Assembly (NCBI GenBank): GCA_902812455.1
Contig: CADDZH010000002.1
Coordinates: 45,157 to 109,156, forward strand
Source: Chloroflexota bacterium
Lineage (GTDB): Bacteria; Chloroflexota; Ktedonobacteria; Ktedonobacterales; Ktedonobacteraceae
Direction of reading: 5' to 3'
Length of the DNA: 64,000 nucleotides
The notes below the pieces were generated by a model that saw nothing but the letters and a program-made list of their open reading frames with translations, was not told the origin of the DNA and did no database searches. Positions 27,052 through 35,975 of the stretch are shown here, piece after piece; within the stretch, counting starts at the first letter, position 1, and every line of letters starts with the position of its first letter. A program made the position numbers and the translations under genes.

Positions 27052-27798
27052 TTAGCTTCCCTTTGGTGTTCCATCACTACTCTGCGCCTGATCGCGTTTA
27101 GGGTTCCAGAGCGGGTAAGGAATACCGGCAAGGCGATTGATGACGAAGGCCTGGATGGTGAGCAGGACGACAGCTCCCATAAGCAGGAGGAGTTGCCAGG
27201 GTTTTGTTAGGATGCCGAGCGAGATGATCAGGGTTGTAGCGCCCGCTGGCGGATGAGGAGATTTAAACAGCACCATCAGGCCGGCGGTCAGGCCGAGCGA
27301 AAGGGCAGCCGCAACGACGCGCGGCCAGGTTACGCCAACAGCCAGCGCCGGACCGGCCAGGGTAAGACCTGTCACAACGAGGCTGAAGTAACCGGCAATG
27401 ACGCCAATAGCATGGCCGATAATAGTGTTACGTGGCGAAGCGCTGGGCGCTGTCGGCGTATAGAAGAAAAGAAAAGCGGTCGGCCCTAACGAGGGGAAGA
27501 TGAAAGGCGAACGGGTGATCAATGCCAGAGCAGACATCAGGCCGATACTGATGCAGCCATTGACAAAGCTGAAGATCGCCAGGACAGGAACCTGCGAGTA
27601 ATGCCGTAAGAGCCAGGGGAGACGCGCACGCACAAAAAGGCCGCGCAGGATATCGGACATTTCGCCGCCGATAGGGTGCTCGCGGTCGATCCGCCCATAG
27701 TCCCTTCTTTCAGCCGTGATTTTTGGAACATTGCCCGTGCTCTGATCCGGCGTTGGGGCACCTGGTGCTGCCAGATGTGATGTATCATCCGGTTGCAT
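27052..27798 (-). CDS. HPP-family membrane protein (possible nitrite/nitrate permease)
   Basis: A protein of about 248 residues with four to five membrane helices. The family signature SPHPPAGATTLI is near the middle, and SLGPTAFLFFYTPTAPSASPRN is the other conserved block. HPP proteins of plants and cyanobacteria have been reported to transport nitrite. Here the gene ends a minus-strand run that contains a nitrate-reductase-like molybdoenzyme, which fits such a role. ATG 27798 follows TAGGAGATGAG; an in-frame GTG at 27831 overlaps the TGA of the preceding gene (GTGA) and could be used through coupling. The N-terminal 70 residues are polar and probably cytoplasmic. Confidence 0.82.
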   Translation of the reverse strand: MQPDDTSHLAAPGAPTPDQSTGNVPKITAERRDYGRIDREHPIGGEMSDILRGLFVRARLPWLLRHYSQVPVLAIFSFVNGCISIGLMSALALITRSPFIFPSLGPTAFLFFYTPTAPSASPRNTIIGHAIGVIAGYFSLVVTGLTLAGPALAVGVTWPRVVAAALSLGLTAGLMVLFKSPHPPAGATTLIISLGILTKPWQLLLLMGAVVLLTIQAFVINRLAGIPYPLWNPKRDQAQSSDGTPKGS

Positions 27799-27827
27799 CT
27801 CATCTCCTACCGCTTTGATTCCTGCAT

Positions 27828-28211
27828 TCACGATTCCTCGATACGCCGCCTCGGCCAGAACGAGATGATGAGCGCGAGAACAAAGCCAATCCCGCTTACA
27901 AGCACCAGCCAGCCGAGAATACCTGTACGGCCGGAAAGCAGCTCATAGAGCGCATCAGTGATCAACCCGAGCTGGATGATGACAATGAGAGCGACAAGGA
28001 ACACCTGCCCCTGCACGATAGCTATACGCCCTGGTATGCCCAGGTAATTAGGCCCGGGTAGAGGGCCTCCTCTTGGCCCGCGCGGAGGCCGGTGCACAGG
28101 TGGATCATCGGGATTGGCAACGTGATGACGGCGCATCTCCATCCTCGCGCCCTGACCGGTCAGGCCCGCCTGGCTGCCTTTGTATTCATGCCTATCTTCT
28201 CTACTGCTCAT
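27828..28211 (-). CDS. Small two-span membrane protein of unknown function
   Basis: A 127-residue protein. The first 60 residues are polar and rich in Arg, Pro and Gly. Two hydrophobic segments follow (about 64-88 and 98-118), and the tail is basic (WPRRRIEES). I do not recognise the family. Its ATG overlaps the stop of the Rieske gene by four bases (ATGA), and its own TGA overlaps a GTG of the HPP gene. It is therefore translated as part of the Rieske/HPP unit and may be an assembly or quinone-site subunit. This role is inferred only from position. Confidence 0.7.
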   Translation of the reverse strand: MSSREDRHEYKGSQAGLTGQGARMEMRRHHVANPDDPPVHRPPRGPRGGPLPGPNYLGIPGRIAIVQGQVFLVALIVIIQLGLITDALYELLSGRTGILGWLVLVSGIGFVLALIISFWPRRRIEES

Positions 28212-28774
28212 CGAGGCACCTCTTTGACTGCATAGATGATCCCGTTCCTGTTAGCCAGTAGAATAACCGGCAGCGGGCGCGTTGGTGGCCCGGCAAGCAC
28301 ATCGCCTGTTGCCGCGTCAAAGAGGCCATCATGGCAGGGACAATGCAGCTTGCCATCCCCCTTGTACACGACAGCACACGAAAGGTGCGTACACACATCG
28401 CTGTAGGCTACCAGGCCTTTCCCCGGCAAATTGATGAGAATGCCCTGGGCATACTGATCTGGAAAGTTGAAGACCTTCCACTGATTGACGCCCAGCTCAC
28501 CTACTTTTGCCACAGGAACTGGCTTCACACCTGGGCCGGCCGGCAGATTGCCAATTAATGCCAGGGCGCCGGTCGCCAGGAACAGAGCGCCTGAGCCTGC
28601 GAGCAGGAAGCGCAGTGTGTCGCGCCGCGTAATGATGGCGTCTTCATCCCATGGATATGGAAACTCCTCGCGCCATTCTTCATGGGCTGCCTTGTGAGGT
28701 ACATTGCGTTCCCCCGGCGGGACTATAAATTGAGCATCCTGGCCATCTTTCTGGTTCATCTCCTGTACCATCAT
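28208..28774 (-). CDS. Rieske [2Fe-2S] protein with Tat-type anchor
   Basis: A 188-residue protein. After a 48-residue cytoplasmic lead, TRRDTLRFLLAG (R50-R51) starts a twin-arginine-type membrane anchor at about 54-76. The Rieske fold follows, with C128-T-H130-L-S-C133 and C145-P-C147-H148. The cluster ligands are C128, H130, C145 and H148, and C133/C147 make the disulphide seen in bc1/b6f-type, high-potential Rieske proteins. It probably passes electrons on the outer side of the membrane. No cytochrome b gene lies adjacent; partners are the small membrane protein after it and the molybdoenzyme unit before it. The ATG 28774 follows GAGAGAATG. Confidence 0.88.
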   Translation of the reverse strand: MMVQEMNQKDGQDAQFIVPPGERNVPHKAAHEEWREEFPYPWDEDAIITRRDTLRFLLAGSGALFLATGALALIGNLPAGPGVKPVPVAKVGELGVNQWKVFNFPDQYAQGILINLPGKGLVAYSDVCTHLSCAVVYKGDGKLHCPCHDGLFDAATGDVLAGPPTRPLPVILLANRNGIIYAVKEVPR

Positions 28775-28841
28775 TCTCTCCTACGAATGAGCACTCGTGT
28801 CCTCGATCGTGATGAACATAAACAAATTCCTCTGAGATAAC

Positions 28842-28884
28842 TGTAGGGGCCGATTTATCGTGCCCACCGCCGATTTATCGGCCC
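28842..28884 (+). repeat. GTAGGGGCCGAT palindromic repeat, copy 4
   Basis: A full copy (GTAGGGGCCGATTTATCG, TGCCCAC, CGCCGATTTATCGGCC) followed by ATTAATTTGTTAAC, the same tail motif as at copy 2. It lies between the ferredoxin gene end and the Rieske gene start on the minus strand and so may split that run into two transcripts. Confidence 0.87.
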
Positions 28885-28924
28885 AGATCAATCCCTCACA
28901 ATACTCCGATTAATTTGTTAACAA

Positions 28925-29701
28925 TCATGAAAACTCCCCAGATGCTGAGGAAGCATGTGCTGGCTCCGGCTGGGCAGGCACGCCAGGAGGGCGAGGTGTC
29001 CAGGGCTGCGCGGGAATCTCACGCTGTGGAATGCCAGCCGTCTCAGCATCAACCCAGGAATCGGCATTGCGCGTCGCCGTTGCCTCCGGCAAATTAGCCA
29101 GCTTACCCAGGCCAGCCTCTTCTACCATTGACATCAGGTCTAACGCTTCATCTTCCTGTGTCATCACGACATAGTTGCGCGTGCGCACCACCTGCTGGCC
29201 AAAGTAGAAAGTATTGACGGGTTTTGCCCCCTGCTGCCCTCTTCCCGCCTCCAACCACTCTTCGTATGTGCCATAAAAGATGGCCTGGGTTGGGCACACA
29301 GTGGCACACATGGGGCCTTTTCCCTGGCTTGTGCGGTCATAACATAAATTGCATTTCTGCATGTAGTGCCCGGCAATGTTAAACTTTGGCACGCCAAAGG
29401 GACAGGCATAGCCACAGTTGCGGCAGTAGATACAGCGAGTCTCATCGGCGGATTGGACAACGCCGTCAGGGCTGACCAGAATGGCCTGTGCAGGACAAAC
29501 CTGTGCGCAAGGGGCGAGTGGCTCCTCGCAATGCATGCACAGCGTCGGCGACGAGGCAACCGTATTATGGCGCTCCACATAATCAATATAGATCATGCTT
29601 TCGCCCTTGTGGGTATCACACTCGCGACAGGCCGCTACACACGAGCGGCATCCAATGCAGCGAGAAGGGTCAAGGAATATTCTTTTGACTGTCTCAAGCA
29701 T
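28925..29701 (-). CDS. Four-cluster ferredoxin-type electron transfer subunit (HycB/DmsB-like)
   Basis: A 258-residue iron-sulphur protein. Cys clusters in order are CIGCRSCVAAC, CMHCEEPLAPCAQVCP, CIYCRNCGYACP and CNLCYDRTSQGKGPMCATVCP. This is the sixteen-cysteine pattern of the beta subunit of molybdopterin oxidoreductases and hydrogenase-linked complexes. After residue 200 the tail is Pro/Ala-rich and lacks motifs. It should carry electrons between the membrane subunit and the molybdenum catalytic subunit encoded just upstream. No Tat or Sec signal is present, so the complex appears cytoplasmic. The 115-base gap to the molybdoenzyme gene contains a strong hairpin. Confidence 0.88.
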   Translation of the reverse strand: MLETVKRIFLDPSRCIGCRSCVAACRECDTHKGESMIYIDYVERHNTVASSPTLCMHCEEPLAPCAQVCPAQAILVSPDGVVQSADETRCIYCRNCGYACPFGVPKFNIAGHYMQKCNLCYDRTSQGKGPMCATVCPTQAIFYGTYEEWLEAGRGQQGAKPVNTFYFGQQVVRTRNYVVMTQEDEALDLMSMVEEAGLGKLANLPEATATRNADSWVDAETAGIPQREIPAQPWTPRPPGVPAQPEPAHASSASGEFS

Positions 29702-29750
29702 ATCTTTACCCTATTAGTCCGTCAAACCTCAATCGACTGGTGAGATGTAG

Positions 29751-29771
29751 TGGCCTCCCTTGTGGGGGCCA
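29751..29771. promoter_or_regulatory. Intercistronic hairpin between molybdoenzyme and ferredoxin genes
   Basis: TGGCCTCCC and GGGGGCCA can pair over 8 bp with one bulge around a TTGT loop. It lies inside a minus-strand gene run and no T-run follows in either direction, so it may set relative expression (partial termination or mRNA processing) rather than end the transcript. Confidence 0.35.
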
Positions 29772-29816
29772 GGCTTTCATCTGTCACATGAAGCTTGATA
29801 AAACATTATCCTGTTC

Positions 29817-32111
29817 CTAGCGCAAGGCCGGCTTCGGCCTGGCCTGAGCAGCAGGCAGTTCATGGCGGCGCTTTTTTGCCACCTGAAGCTCTCCCGCCTC
29901 GATATCCTTTGCCCAATCAGGCGGCTGCCCTGCGCGAGAGGCCGCCGCGGCACAGACTTTGTATTCCGGAATCTTCATCATTGGCTCCAGCACAGGATTG
30001 GTCAACTGGTTCACGGCCTCGGTATGGCCATAGTGATAGGGAATGAACAGGGTGCCGGGCCGAATCGAACGCACAACTAATGCCGGAGCTGTCATCTCGC
30101 CACGCCGCGTGCGCACCGTTACCCAATCGCCATCGTGGATGCCTAGTTTGTCTGCCGTCTGCTCATGCATCTCGACCCAGGGATACGGTGCCATTTCTTT
30201 GAGAAATGGCACGCGCCTGGTCTGGTTGCCCGAAAGATAGTGATAAATGACGCGCCCCGTTGTCAGTATCAACGGATATTCCTCATCCGGCTCCTCGGCA
30301 GGCGGGATGTAGGTGATGGCATGGAAGCGAGCTTTGCCATCAGGGAAAGCGAAGCGCTCTTCATACAGTCGCGGCGTGCCGGGATGGTCTGCCGACGGGC
30401 AGGGCCAGAACACGCCGTTCTGCTCATCGATCTTCTCATAAGTGATTCCCCAGTAATCCGACTTGGCTCCCCTGGTGCATAGCCGCAGTTCATCGAAAAT
30501 TTCACGCACCGAGTGGAAGTTGAAGTACTGTCCCTTGCCCAGGCGGCGGGCCAGCTCGCAGACAATCTGCCAGTCTACACGTGCCTCTCCAGGTGGATCG
30601 ACTGCTTTGTTATACTTGACGACGCGCCCTTCCAGCGTCGTTACCGTGCCCTCGTCCTCGGCCCAGACCGATCCAGGCAACACAATATCGGCCAGTTCAG
30701 CCGTCTCCGAGAGGAAAAAGTCGGTCACCACGAAGAAATCCAATCCCCCCAGCGCCCGCTCAACCGTATGCTGATCGGGTAATGAGACCATCGGGTTTGA
30801 GCAGATCATGAAGCAGGCGCGAATCTCCTTGCGCAGCATGGCCGGGATCATGAGCGTGGCGGGATAGCCGGCATGCGGCAGATCTTTCTCGTCGATTCCC
30901 CATACCGAGCAAATGTACTGGCGATCTTCAGGGTTATCAACTTCGCGGCAGCCGGGTAATTGCGACGCCTTCTGGCCCATTTCTCGCCCACCCTGTCCAT
31001 TACCCTGCCCGGTCAAGGTTCCATAGCCTGCGCCCGGGCGGCCAAAGTTTCCTGTGGCCAGGGCCAGGTTAATAGCCGCTATGGCGTTATCGACACCCTT
31101 GCTCTGGTGTTCCAGGCCACGCGCATGATAGAGCAAAGCAGCTTTAGCCTGCCCATACATACGCGCGGCCTCGATAATAGCTTCGGGATGCAGGCCGCAG
31201 ACTTTCGCCACGCGCTCCGGGGGATACTGCTCGACCAGCGCCTTTGTCTCTTCCCAGCCAACCGTGCGCTCGCGAATGAACTCCTCGTCTATCAGCCCCT
31301 CTTTGATCACCACATGCAGCATGCCATTCAGCAGCGCGGAATCGGTTCCAGGGCGTAATGGTAAGAATATATCGGCTGTTCGTGCAATGGGTGTCTGGCG
31401 CGGATCGGCCACGATCAGCTTGCATCCCCGATCGCGTGCCTTCCAGAGATAGCTGGTAATAATCGGGAAGCACTCGCCCACATTTGCCCCGATCACAAAA
31501 ATGCAATCAGCATGCAGCATATCGCTGACCGGGTTTGCAACGCGATCGAGACCAAGCGAACGCTCGTTAGCTCCAGTTGCCGAAGACATGCAGAGTCGCC
31601 CGTTGTAATCGGTGTGCCGGGTTCCGAGCGCGACGCGCGCAAATTTCCCCATCAGATAACATTTCTCATTTGTCATGGAAGAGCCGCTATAGATAGCAAC
31701 AGTATCCTTACCATATTCAGCCTGCAAGGATTGAAAACGCTGCACGATGGTGTCAAGCACCTCATCCCAACTGGCGCGTTCCAGAGGGCTGTCCTTGCCG
31801 CCGCGCCGCATTAAAGGATACAGCAGGCGATCCGGGTGATTGACGGTTTGATAGGCTGTCGCTCCCTTCGGGCAGAGCATACCATGATTCAGGGGAAAAT
31901 CCTCGCGCGGCTCTACTCCCACAACCTTGCCGTCTGCCACCTTCAGATACATGCCGCATTGCACGCCGCAGTAACAGCAGTGCGTTGGAACATAGCGATC
32001 AATCTCCTCAGTAGTTTCCCAATGTGCCGGCGGTTGCTCGCCTGAATGAAAATCGTAGGTTTCCGGCTGGTTATACCGGCCACGACGAAATATGCCTTTA
32101 TCTACACTCAT
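29817..32111 (-). CDS. Molybdopterin oxidoreductase, assimilatory nitrate reductase / formate dehydrogenase type
   Basis: A 764-residue catalytic subunit. The N-terminal [4Fe-4S] motif is C45-x2-C48-x3-C52-x27-C80. C174 in GRLCMSSATG is the likely molybdenum ligand. TGQGNGQGGREMGQKASQLPG and the C-terminal molybdopterin-binding HEQTADKLGIHDGDWVTV domain match NasC/NarB-type nitrate reductases better than formate dehydrogenases, but the two are hard to part by eye. No Tat signal is visible, so it is cytoplasmic. ATG 32111 is chosen because it overlaps the stop of the membrane subunit gene (ATGA); an upstream in-frame start at 32198 lies inside that gene. HPP permease, ferredoxin and Rieske genes follow it. 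Confidence 0.83.
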   Translation of the reverse strand: MSVDKGIFRRGRYNQPETYDFHSGEQPPAHWETTEEIDRYVPTHCCYCGVQCGMYLKVADGKVVGVEPREDFPLNHGMLCPKGATAYQTVNHPDRLLYPLMRRGGKDSPLERASWDEVLDTIVQRFQSLQAEYGKDTVAIYSGSSMTNEKCYLMGKFARVALGTRHTDYNGRLCMSSATGANERSLGLDRVANPVSDMLHADCIFVIGANVGECFPIITSYLWKARDRGCKLIVADPRQTPIARTADIFLPLRPGTDSALLNGMLHVVIKEGLIDEEFIRERTVGWEETKALVEQYPPERVAKVCGLHPEAIIEAARMYGQAKAALLYHARGLEHQSKGVDNAIAAINLALATGNFGRPGAGYGTLTGQGNGQGGREMGQKASQLPGCREVDNPEDRQYICSVWGIDEKDLPHAGYPATLMIPAMLRKEIRACFMICSNPMVSLPDQHTVERALGGLDFFVVTDFFLSETAELADIVLPGSVWAEDEGTVTTLEGRVVKYNKAVDPPGEARVDWQIVCELARRLGKGQYFNFHSVREIFDELRLCTRGAKSDYWGITYEKIDEQNGVFWPCPSADHPGTPRLYEERFAFPDGKARFHAITYIPPAEEPDEEYPLILTTGRVIYHYLSGNQTRRVPFLKEMAPYPWVEMHEQTADKLGIHDGDWVTVRTRRGEMTAPALVVRSIRPGTLFIPYHYGHTEAVNQLTNPVLEPMMKIPEYKVCAAAASRAGQPPDWAKDIEAGELQVAKKRRHELPAAQARPKPALR

Positions 32112-33307
32112 AGAAATCGATTCCCTTCTCGACCAAGCGCGGCCAGATTCGCCTGCGCTCGCATCACACGCTTGCATGCTGGGCAGATATCCTGCCACCA
32201 GAGCTCAGTCACCATAGGATGCACCTCTTGCTCTCGTTTATCTGTCGCCTCAACGGCTGCCGGGGCCTCCTGCAGGCTATAATCTTCGCCTACATCTTTG
32301 AGCGTCTTCTTCAAATCGCTGATAAAGCGCACAGGAGCAAATTCTTCTCCGCAGCGAGGGCAGCGCTGCATTTCGGTTCCTTCGCCGGTCTGCCAGTACA
32401 GCTCAATACCAACGGTGGCGGGGCGCTCAATGATATGAAAAAACTTGCCAAACGGCAGCGAGATCAGCCAGAGTACCACTACCGCCTCATGCACAAGCGA
32501 GATGTACCAGTAATAAGCGCCGGCCAGCCAGGTGCTATCGGCAGTCAGCGCGAGACCTGTTACGGCAATGGCCATCAGCAATGCCAGCGGCATGATATCG
32601 AAGCTGAAGCGCTGCACTGCAATCAGCGCCAGGTCATGAAACCGCCTGTGGAAAGCCAGCACCAGGCCGATCAGTAATAGCAGCGCGGTAAAATCCAGGG
32701 CATGGTAGATCAGAAACCCCAGCGCCGAGTCAACGGGGAACGCAAAGAGCGGAAAGCCGAAGAACCAGAGCAGGTGTTCTCCACCTGGTGTCAGGGTCAT
32801 ACGGATCCAGCCAAAGGTAAGCGGGAAGGTAATGCAGCAGGAAAGAAACACTCCCCAGAAGATGCACTGGTGTGTGATCCAGCGATACCAACCGCGCCGC
32901 CGGATAAATTGCTGGGTGAACAGATCGAGAATAGCTCTGGGGATAAGCGAGGTATAGCGGCGAAAGTTTTCATACGAGAGAAACAGTTGCCAGCTCCTGA
33001 TCCAGTAGCGCTCGGTAGGTGGACGGGACAGCCAGAATGTATATTTGTAGGTAACGGCAGCAGCAGCAAAAATCGTGCCTACAGCGTAACCGATAAGGGC
33101 CGCGTCGAACCAGTGAAAGCCTCGCGATCCTATAGCGATAAGCCCGGTCAGGATGGCCGCAGCAAGTATCCCAAAGATGATAGACCGCGTGCGCAAATCC
33201 AGCGATGAGAAGCCACGGCGCTGTCGCTGTGGTTGTGGCGCAGCCGGCTGGATATTGCTTTCCCCGCTGCTTTGTGAAGATGCAATGGGTGAAACGGGTT
33301 GCTCCAT
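32108..33307 (-). CDS. Cytochrome-b-like membrane subunit with two C-terminal CxxC motifs
   Basis: A 399-residue protein. After a polar 45-residue start, six or seven hydrophobic segments lie between about 50 and 300. Histidines suited to heme b occur near membrane faces (WITHQCIFWG, YHALDF, LAFHRRFHD, SLVHEAVVV, KFFHIIERP), similar to NarI/HdrE-type quinol-oxidising cytochromes. The cytoplasmic tail has RCPRCGE and ICPACKR about 75 residues apart, which could bind zinc or an Fe-S cluster. It is first in the run and its stop overlaps the molybdoenzyme ATG, so it probably anchors and feeds the reductase. ATG 33307 follows GAAGGAAGAAG; the in-frame start at 33334 has no such site. Confidence 0.72.
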   Translation of the reverse strand: MEQPVSPIASSQSSGESNIQPAAPQPQRQRRGFSSLDLRTRSIIFGILAAAILTGLIAIGSRGFHWFDAALIGYAVGTIFAAAAVTYKYTFWLSRPPTERYWIRSWQLFLSYENFRRYTSLIPRAILDLFTQQFIRRRGWYRWITHQCIFWGVFLSCCITFPLTFGWIRMTLTPGGEHLLWFFGFPLFAFPVDSALGFLIYHALDFTALLLLIGLVLAFHRRFHDLALIAVQRFSFDIMPLALLMAIAVTGLALTADSTWLAGAYYWYISLVHEAVVVLWLISLPFGKFFHIIERPATVGIELYWQTGEGTEMQRCPRCGEEFAPVRFISDLKKTLKDVGEDYSLQEAPAAVEATDKREQEVHPMVTELWWQDICPACKRVMRAQANLAALGREGNRFL

Positions 33308-33424
33308 AGCGCTTCTTCCTTCTATCTCTAGCACATACCATCGCCTGATAATACCTAATTATATGCTAGCAGGATAGAAAAAGCATGTGCAAGAGAACGA
33401 TTCGGATCTGTCCTCAGCATTTGC

Positions 33425-34414
33425 TCATCCGGGCACGAGGATCAGCTTGCGGCGAGCAGACGCCGCCTGCCGCTCCCAGGCCTCGGCAGCGCGCGCAAGC
33501 GGCACCGTTTCTCTCTCGACCGTGCAGCGGCCAGCAGCGGCGTGTGTGAGGATTTCAGAGAGAGCTTTTGCTTTCTGTTCGGGGGCCAGCGCATTGTTGG
33601 TATAGCCAAGTATAGTGTGCAATCTGCTGCGCAGAGTGGCCGACTCAAAGCGGGCGCTAGGAGCGGCGGAAGAACCGAAGTTGACCAGCCTTCCCTCGAA
33701 GGCCAGCACTCGCAGAGCTGCTTCTGTTGGAAGGCCACACAGGGGGTCGATGACGAGGTGCAGGGGGCCGTCGCAGGCCGCCGCGATGCGCCTGCTGATC
33801 TCTTCTACGTCGTCACCATTGAGGTCAACAGTGGCGTCTGCGCCTTGTGAGAGCGCACGGATGCGCGCCTGCTCGTCCCGCGAGGCGGCGATGACGCGGC
33901 CTGCGCCGAGTATCTTTGCAGCCTGCACCGCTACCTGCCCGACCGCCCCACTGGCACCGAGGACAAGCACCTGCTCCCCAGGCTGGAGGCGACCGCGCCA
34001 GGTGAGCGCCATCCACGCAGCTATCGCGGATAGCCCGAGTGCGGCGGCCAGGTCATCGCTAATCTCTTCAGGGAGCGCAAGCGCTGACGGCTCATCGATG
34101 ACACAGTACCGTGCCATGCTACCGTCCCCAGGCTTCATGCCGGCGTCGCAAGAGAACCATACGCGCTGTCCGGGCGCGAGTGTCTCTGCCTCCATCACGA
34201 TGCCCACGCCCTGGCTGCCTGGAATGTAGGGAAGCGGAGGCGGGCCGAAGTAGGACGTGCCAGATGCGCACAGCAGATCTAGCGGGCTGATGGGGGCAGC
34301 CAGGACCCGTACCAGCGCCTGCCCCGGCCCACGGCGAGGAATAGGCCGTAGGAGATATTCGGGTGGAGCAGCGTGTTTAGTAATTACTGCCGCCGGCATA
34401 CCGGTGTCCATCAT
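33425..34414 (-). CDS. Medium-chain (MDR) oxidoreductase, quinone-oxidoreductase-like
   Basis: A 329-residue protein with the GroES-like N-terminal half and a Rossmann half. The latter starts at VLVLGASGAVGQVAVQAAKILGA, a G-x-G-A-x-G-x-x-x NAD(P) loop. The catalytic zinc ligands of alcohol dehydrogenases (Cys near 40 and a G-H-E motif) are not seen: the first region reads PLDLLCASGTSYFG and the usual GHE reads GSQGVG. A zinc-free quinone or enone reductase therefore fits best. It follows the ATZ/TRZ amidohydrolase gene by 55 bases on the same strand and probably shares its transcript and its IclR-type operator. GAGGGAAGG precedes the ATG. Confidence 0.82.
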   Translation of the reverse strand: MMDTGMPAAVITKHAAPPEYLLRPIPRRGPGQALVRVLAAPISPLDLLCASGTSYFGPPPLPYIPGSQGVGIVMEAETLAPGQRVWFSCDAGMKPGDGSMARYCVIDEPSALALPEEISDDLAAALGLSAIAAWMALTWRGRLQPGEQVLVLGASGAVGQVAVQAAKILGAGRVIAASRDEQARIRALSQGADATVDLNGDDVEEISRRIAAACDGPLHLVIDPLCGLPTEAALRVLAFEGRLVNFGSSAAPSARFESATLRSRLHTILGYTNNALAPEQKAKALSEILTHAAAGRCTVERETVPLARAAEAWERQAASARRKLILVPG

Positions 34415-34469
34415 AGCACCCTTCCCTCAACTACTAGCATCGCTGTGCGCGCCTGTTCCTGCATGAGCG

Positions 34470-35975
34470 TTACCCTTGCATAGACGTTGGAGACGATCCT
34501 GCTTTGCCCTGTTGCTGTGTAGCCCGCGCACGTTCTCGCCCGGTGTATGTGTACGGGTTATCCCTCAACTCGACCGGCGCCTTTTCGGGGTTCATCGCCT
34601 GATTCCATGCCTGCTCGCCCATTGTGGCCCGCGCGTACTCAACCGTTTTCGCGACAGCCTGCCTGGCTCCGGCGAGGTCAATACCGAGTAGACGATGGTC
34701 ATACTTGACGACCTTGCCATCGATCATCACCGTATGCACATCTCCGCGCCCGGCCTGAAACACGACATGTCCGTAGGGATGAAGCAGCGGGAACATCACC
34801 GGCGACTGGTCATTCTTTATCAGGACAAGATCGGCCTTTTTGCCGGGGGTGATGCTACCAATGATGCTATCCATGCCGAGCGCTTGAGCGCCGCCAAGTG
34901 TAGCCCAGGTCACGACCTGCTCAGCGCGCAGGTGACTGAGCGTGACAGTCTCGTTGCGTTTATGGGCTTCCAGGTGCTCACGGGCCCGGTCTGCATTGAG
35001 CGTCCCCCGCATCGCCGAGAACAGGTCAGCGCTAAACCACACGCTGGTATCCATCGAAAGAGAAACCGGGATGTTATGCCGGCGGAGCTGCCACGTGGGG
35101 GGATAGCCCTGACCTGCATTCATCTCGCTCTCGGCAGACATCGATGTATAGCCACCTGTGGCTGCTATGCGTTGATACGAGTCTTCGGATAGCGTTGCCG
35201 CATGCACATAGATGGTGGAGGGGGTCATGAATCCGTGCTCGTACATCAAACGGATGCCATTATCGTTGGTAGCGCCGCGAACCCCAGCGTGGGTTGTCAC
35301 CGGCAGGTTGAAGTCGCGTGCAACCTCGAACGCGGCTTTCTCGGGGAAGGCCGGGTCGCCGGTAACGTCGAAAGCAATCTGCATGCGCAGCATATCGCCA
35401 CGCCCGTCAATGCGACGACGAATAAAGTCGGCGAACTCAGGGGCCCTTGTCCACTCCCAGGGAGCGCCGAGCAGGTTGCCGTAAGCGAGGACGAAACGGC
35501 CCGGAACCGCTTCAAGCGCATCGACTGCTGCATCAGCGTGCTCGACCGTTTGCAAGCCATGAGACCAGTCTACCGTTGTTGTGACTCCGGCATCTATAGC
35601 CTCGATTGCGGAAAGAAGGTTCCCGGCATAAATATCTTCGGGGCGGAAGATCTTGCCCCAGTTCAGGTAGTAGAACTGGAAATAGTTCGTGAGGGCCCAG
35701 TCGGCCCCAAACCCACGCAGGGCTGTCTGCCACATATGGCGGTGTGTATCAACCATGCCCGGCATGAGAATACCGCCGGTCGCGTCAATCTCCACCGCGT
35801 TATCCGGCACGACAAGTTGCCGCCCAACCGCCGCGATGCGCCTGTCATCGACAAGAACATCGCCATTCTCGATCATGCCAAGCGATGGATCGATGGTTAG
35901 CACAGTGGCGTTACGAAATACGACGGGACGACCTGATGGGAAGGAATCGGTGTTTACTGTTGAGTTCTGGCTCAT
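34470..35975 (-). CDS. Amidohydrolase of the ATZ/TRZ (chlorohydrolase / cytosine-deaminase-like) group
   Basis: A protein of about 501 residues. The barrel begins after a beta-sandwich start: GMVDTHRHMW carries the H-x-H pair, PVTTHAGVRG a further His, TIYVHAATLSEDSY another, and SLSMDTSVWFS the catalytic Asp. This is the single-metal pattern of deaminases and dechlorinases acting on N-heterocycles or guanidine-like groups. The C-terminal GSITPGKKADLVLI is typical. ATG 35975 follows ACGAGGTGAG; the in-frame GTG at 35984 lies inside that ribosome site. The gene starts a leftward unit with an MDR oxidoreductase and is divergent from the IclR regulator, with a palindromic operator in the space between. 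Confidence 0.84.
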   Translation of the reverse strand: MSQNSTVNTDSFPSGRPVVFRNATVLTIDPSLGMIENGDVLVDDRRIAAVGRQLVVPDNAVEIDATGGILMPGMVDTHRHMWQTALRGFGADWALTNYFQFYYLNWGKIFRPEDIYAGNLLSAIEAIDAGVTTTVDWSHGLQTVEHADAAVDALEAVPGRFVLAYGNLLGAPWEWTRAPEFADFIRRRIDGRGDMLRMQIAFDVTGDPAFPEKAAFEVARDFNLPVTTHAGVRGATNDNGIRLMYEHGFMTPSTIYVHAATLSEDSYQRIAATGGYTSMSAESEMNAGQGYPPTWQLRRHNIPVSLSMDTSVWFSADLFSAMRGTLNADRAREHLEAHKRNETVTLSHLRAEQVVTWATLGGAQALGMDSIIGSITPGKKADLVLIKNDQSPVMFPLLHPYGHVVFQAGRGDVHTVMIDGKVVKYDHRLLGIDLAGARQAVAKTVEYARATMGEQAWNQAMNPEKAPVELRDNPYTYTGRERARATQQQGKAGSSPTSMQG

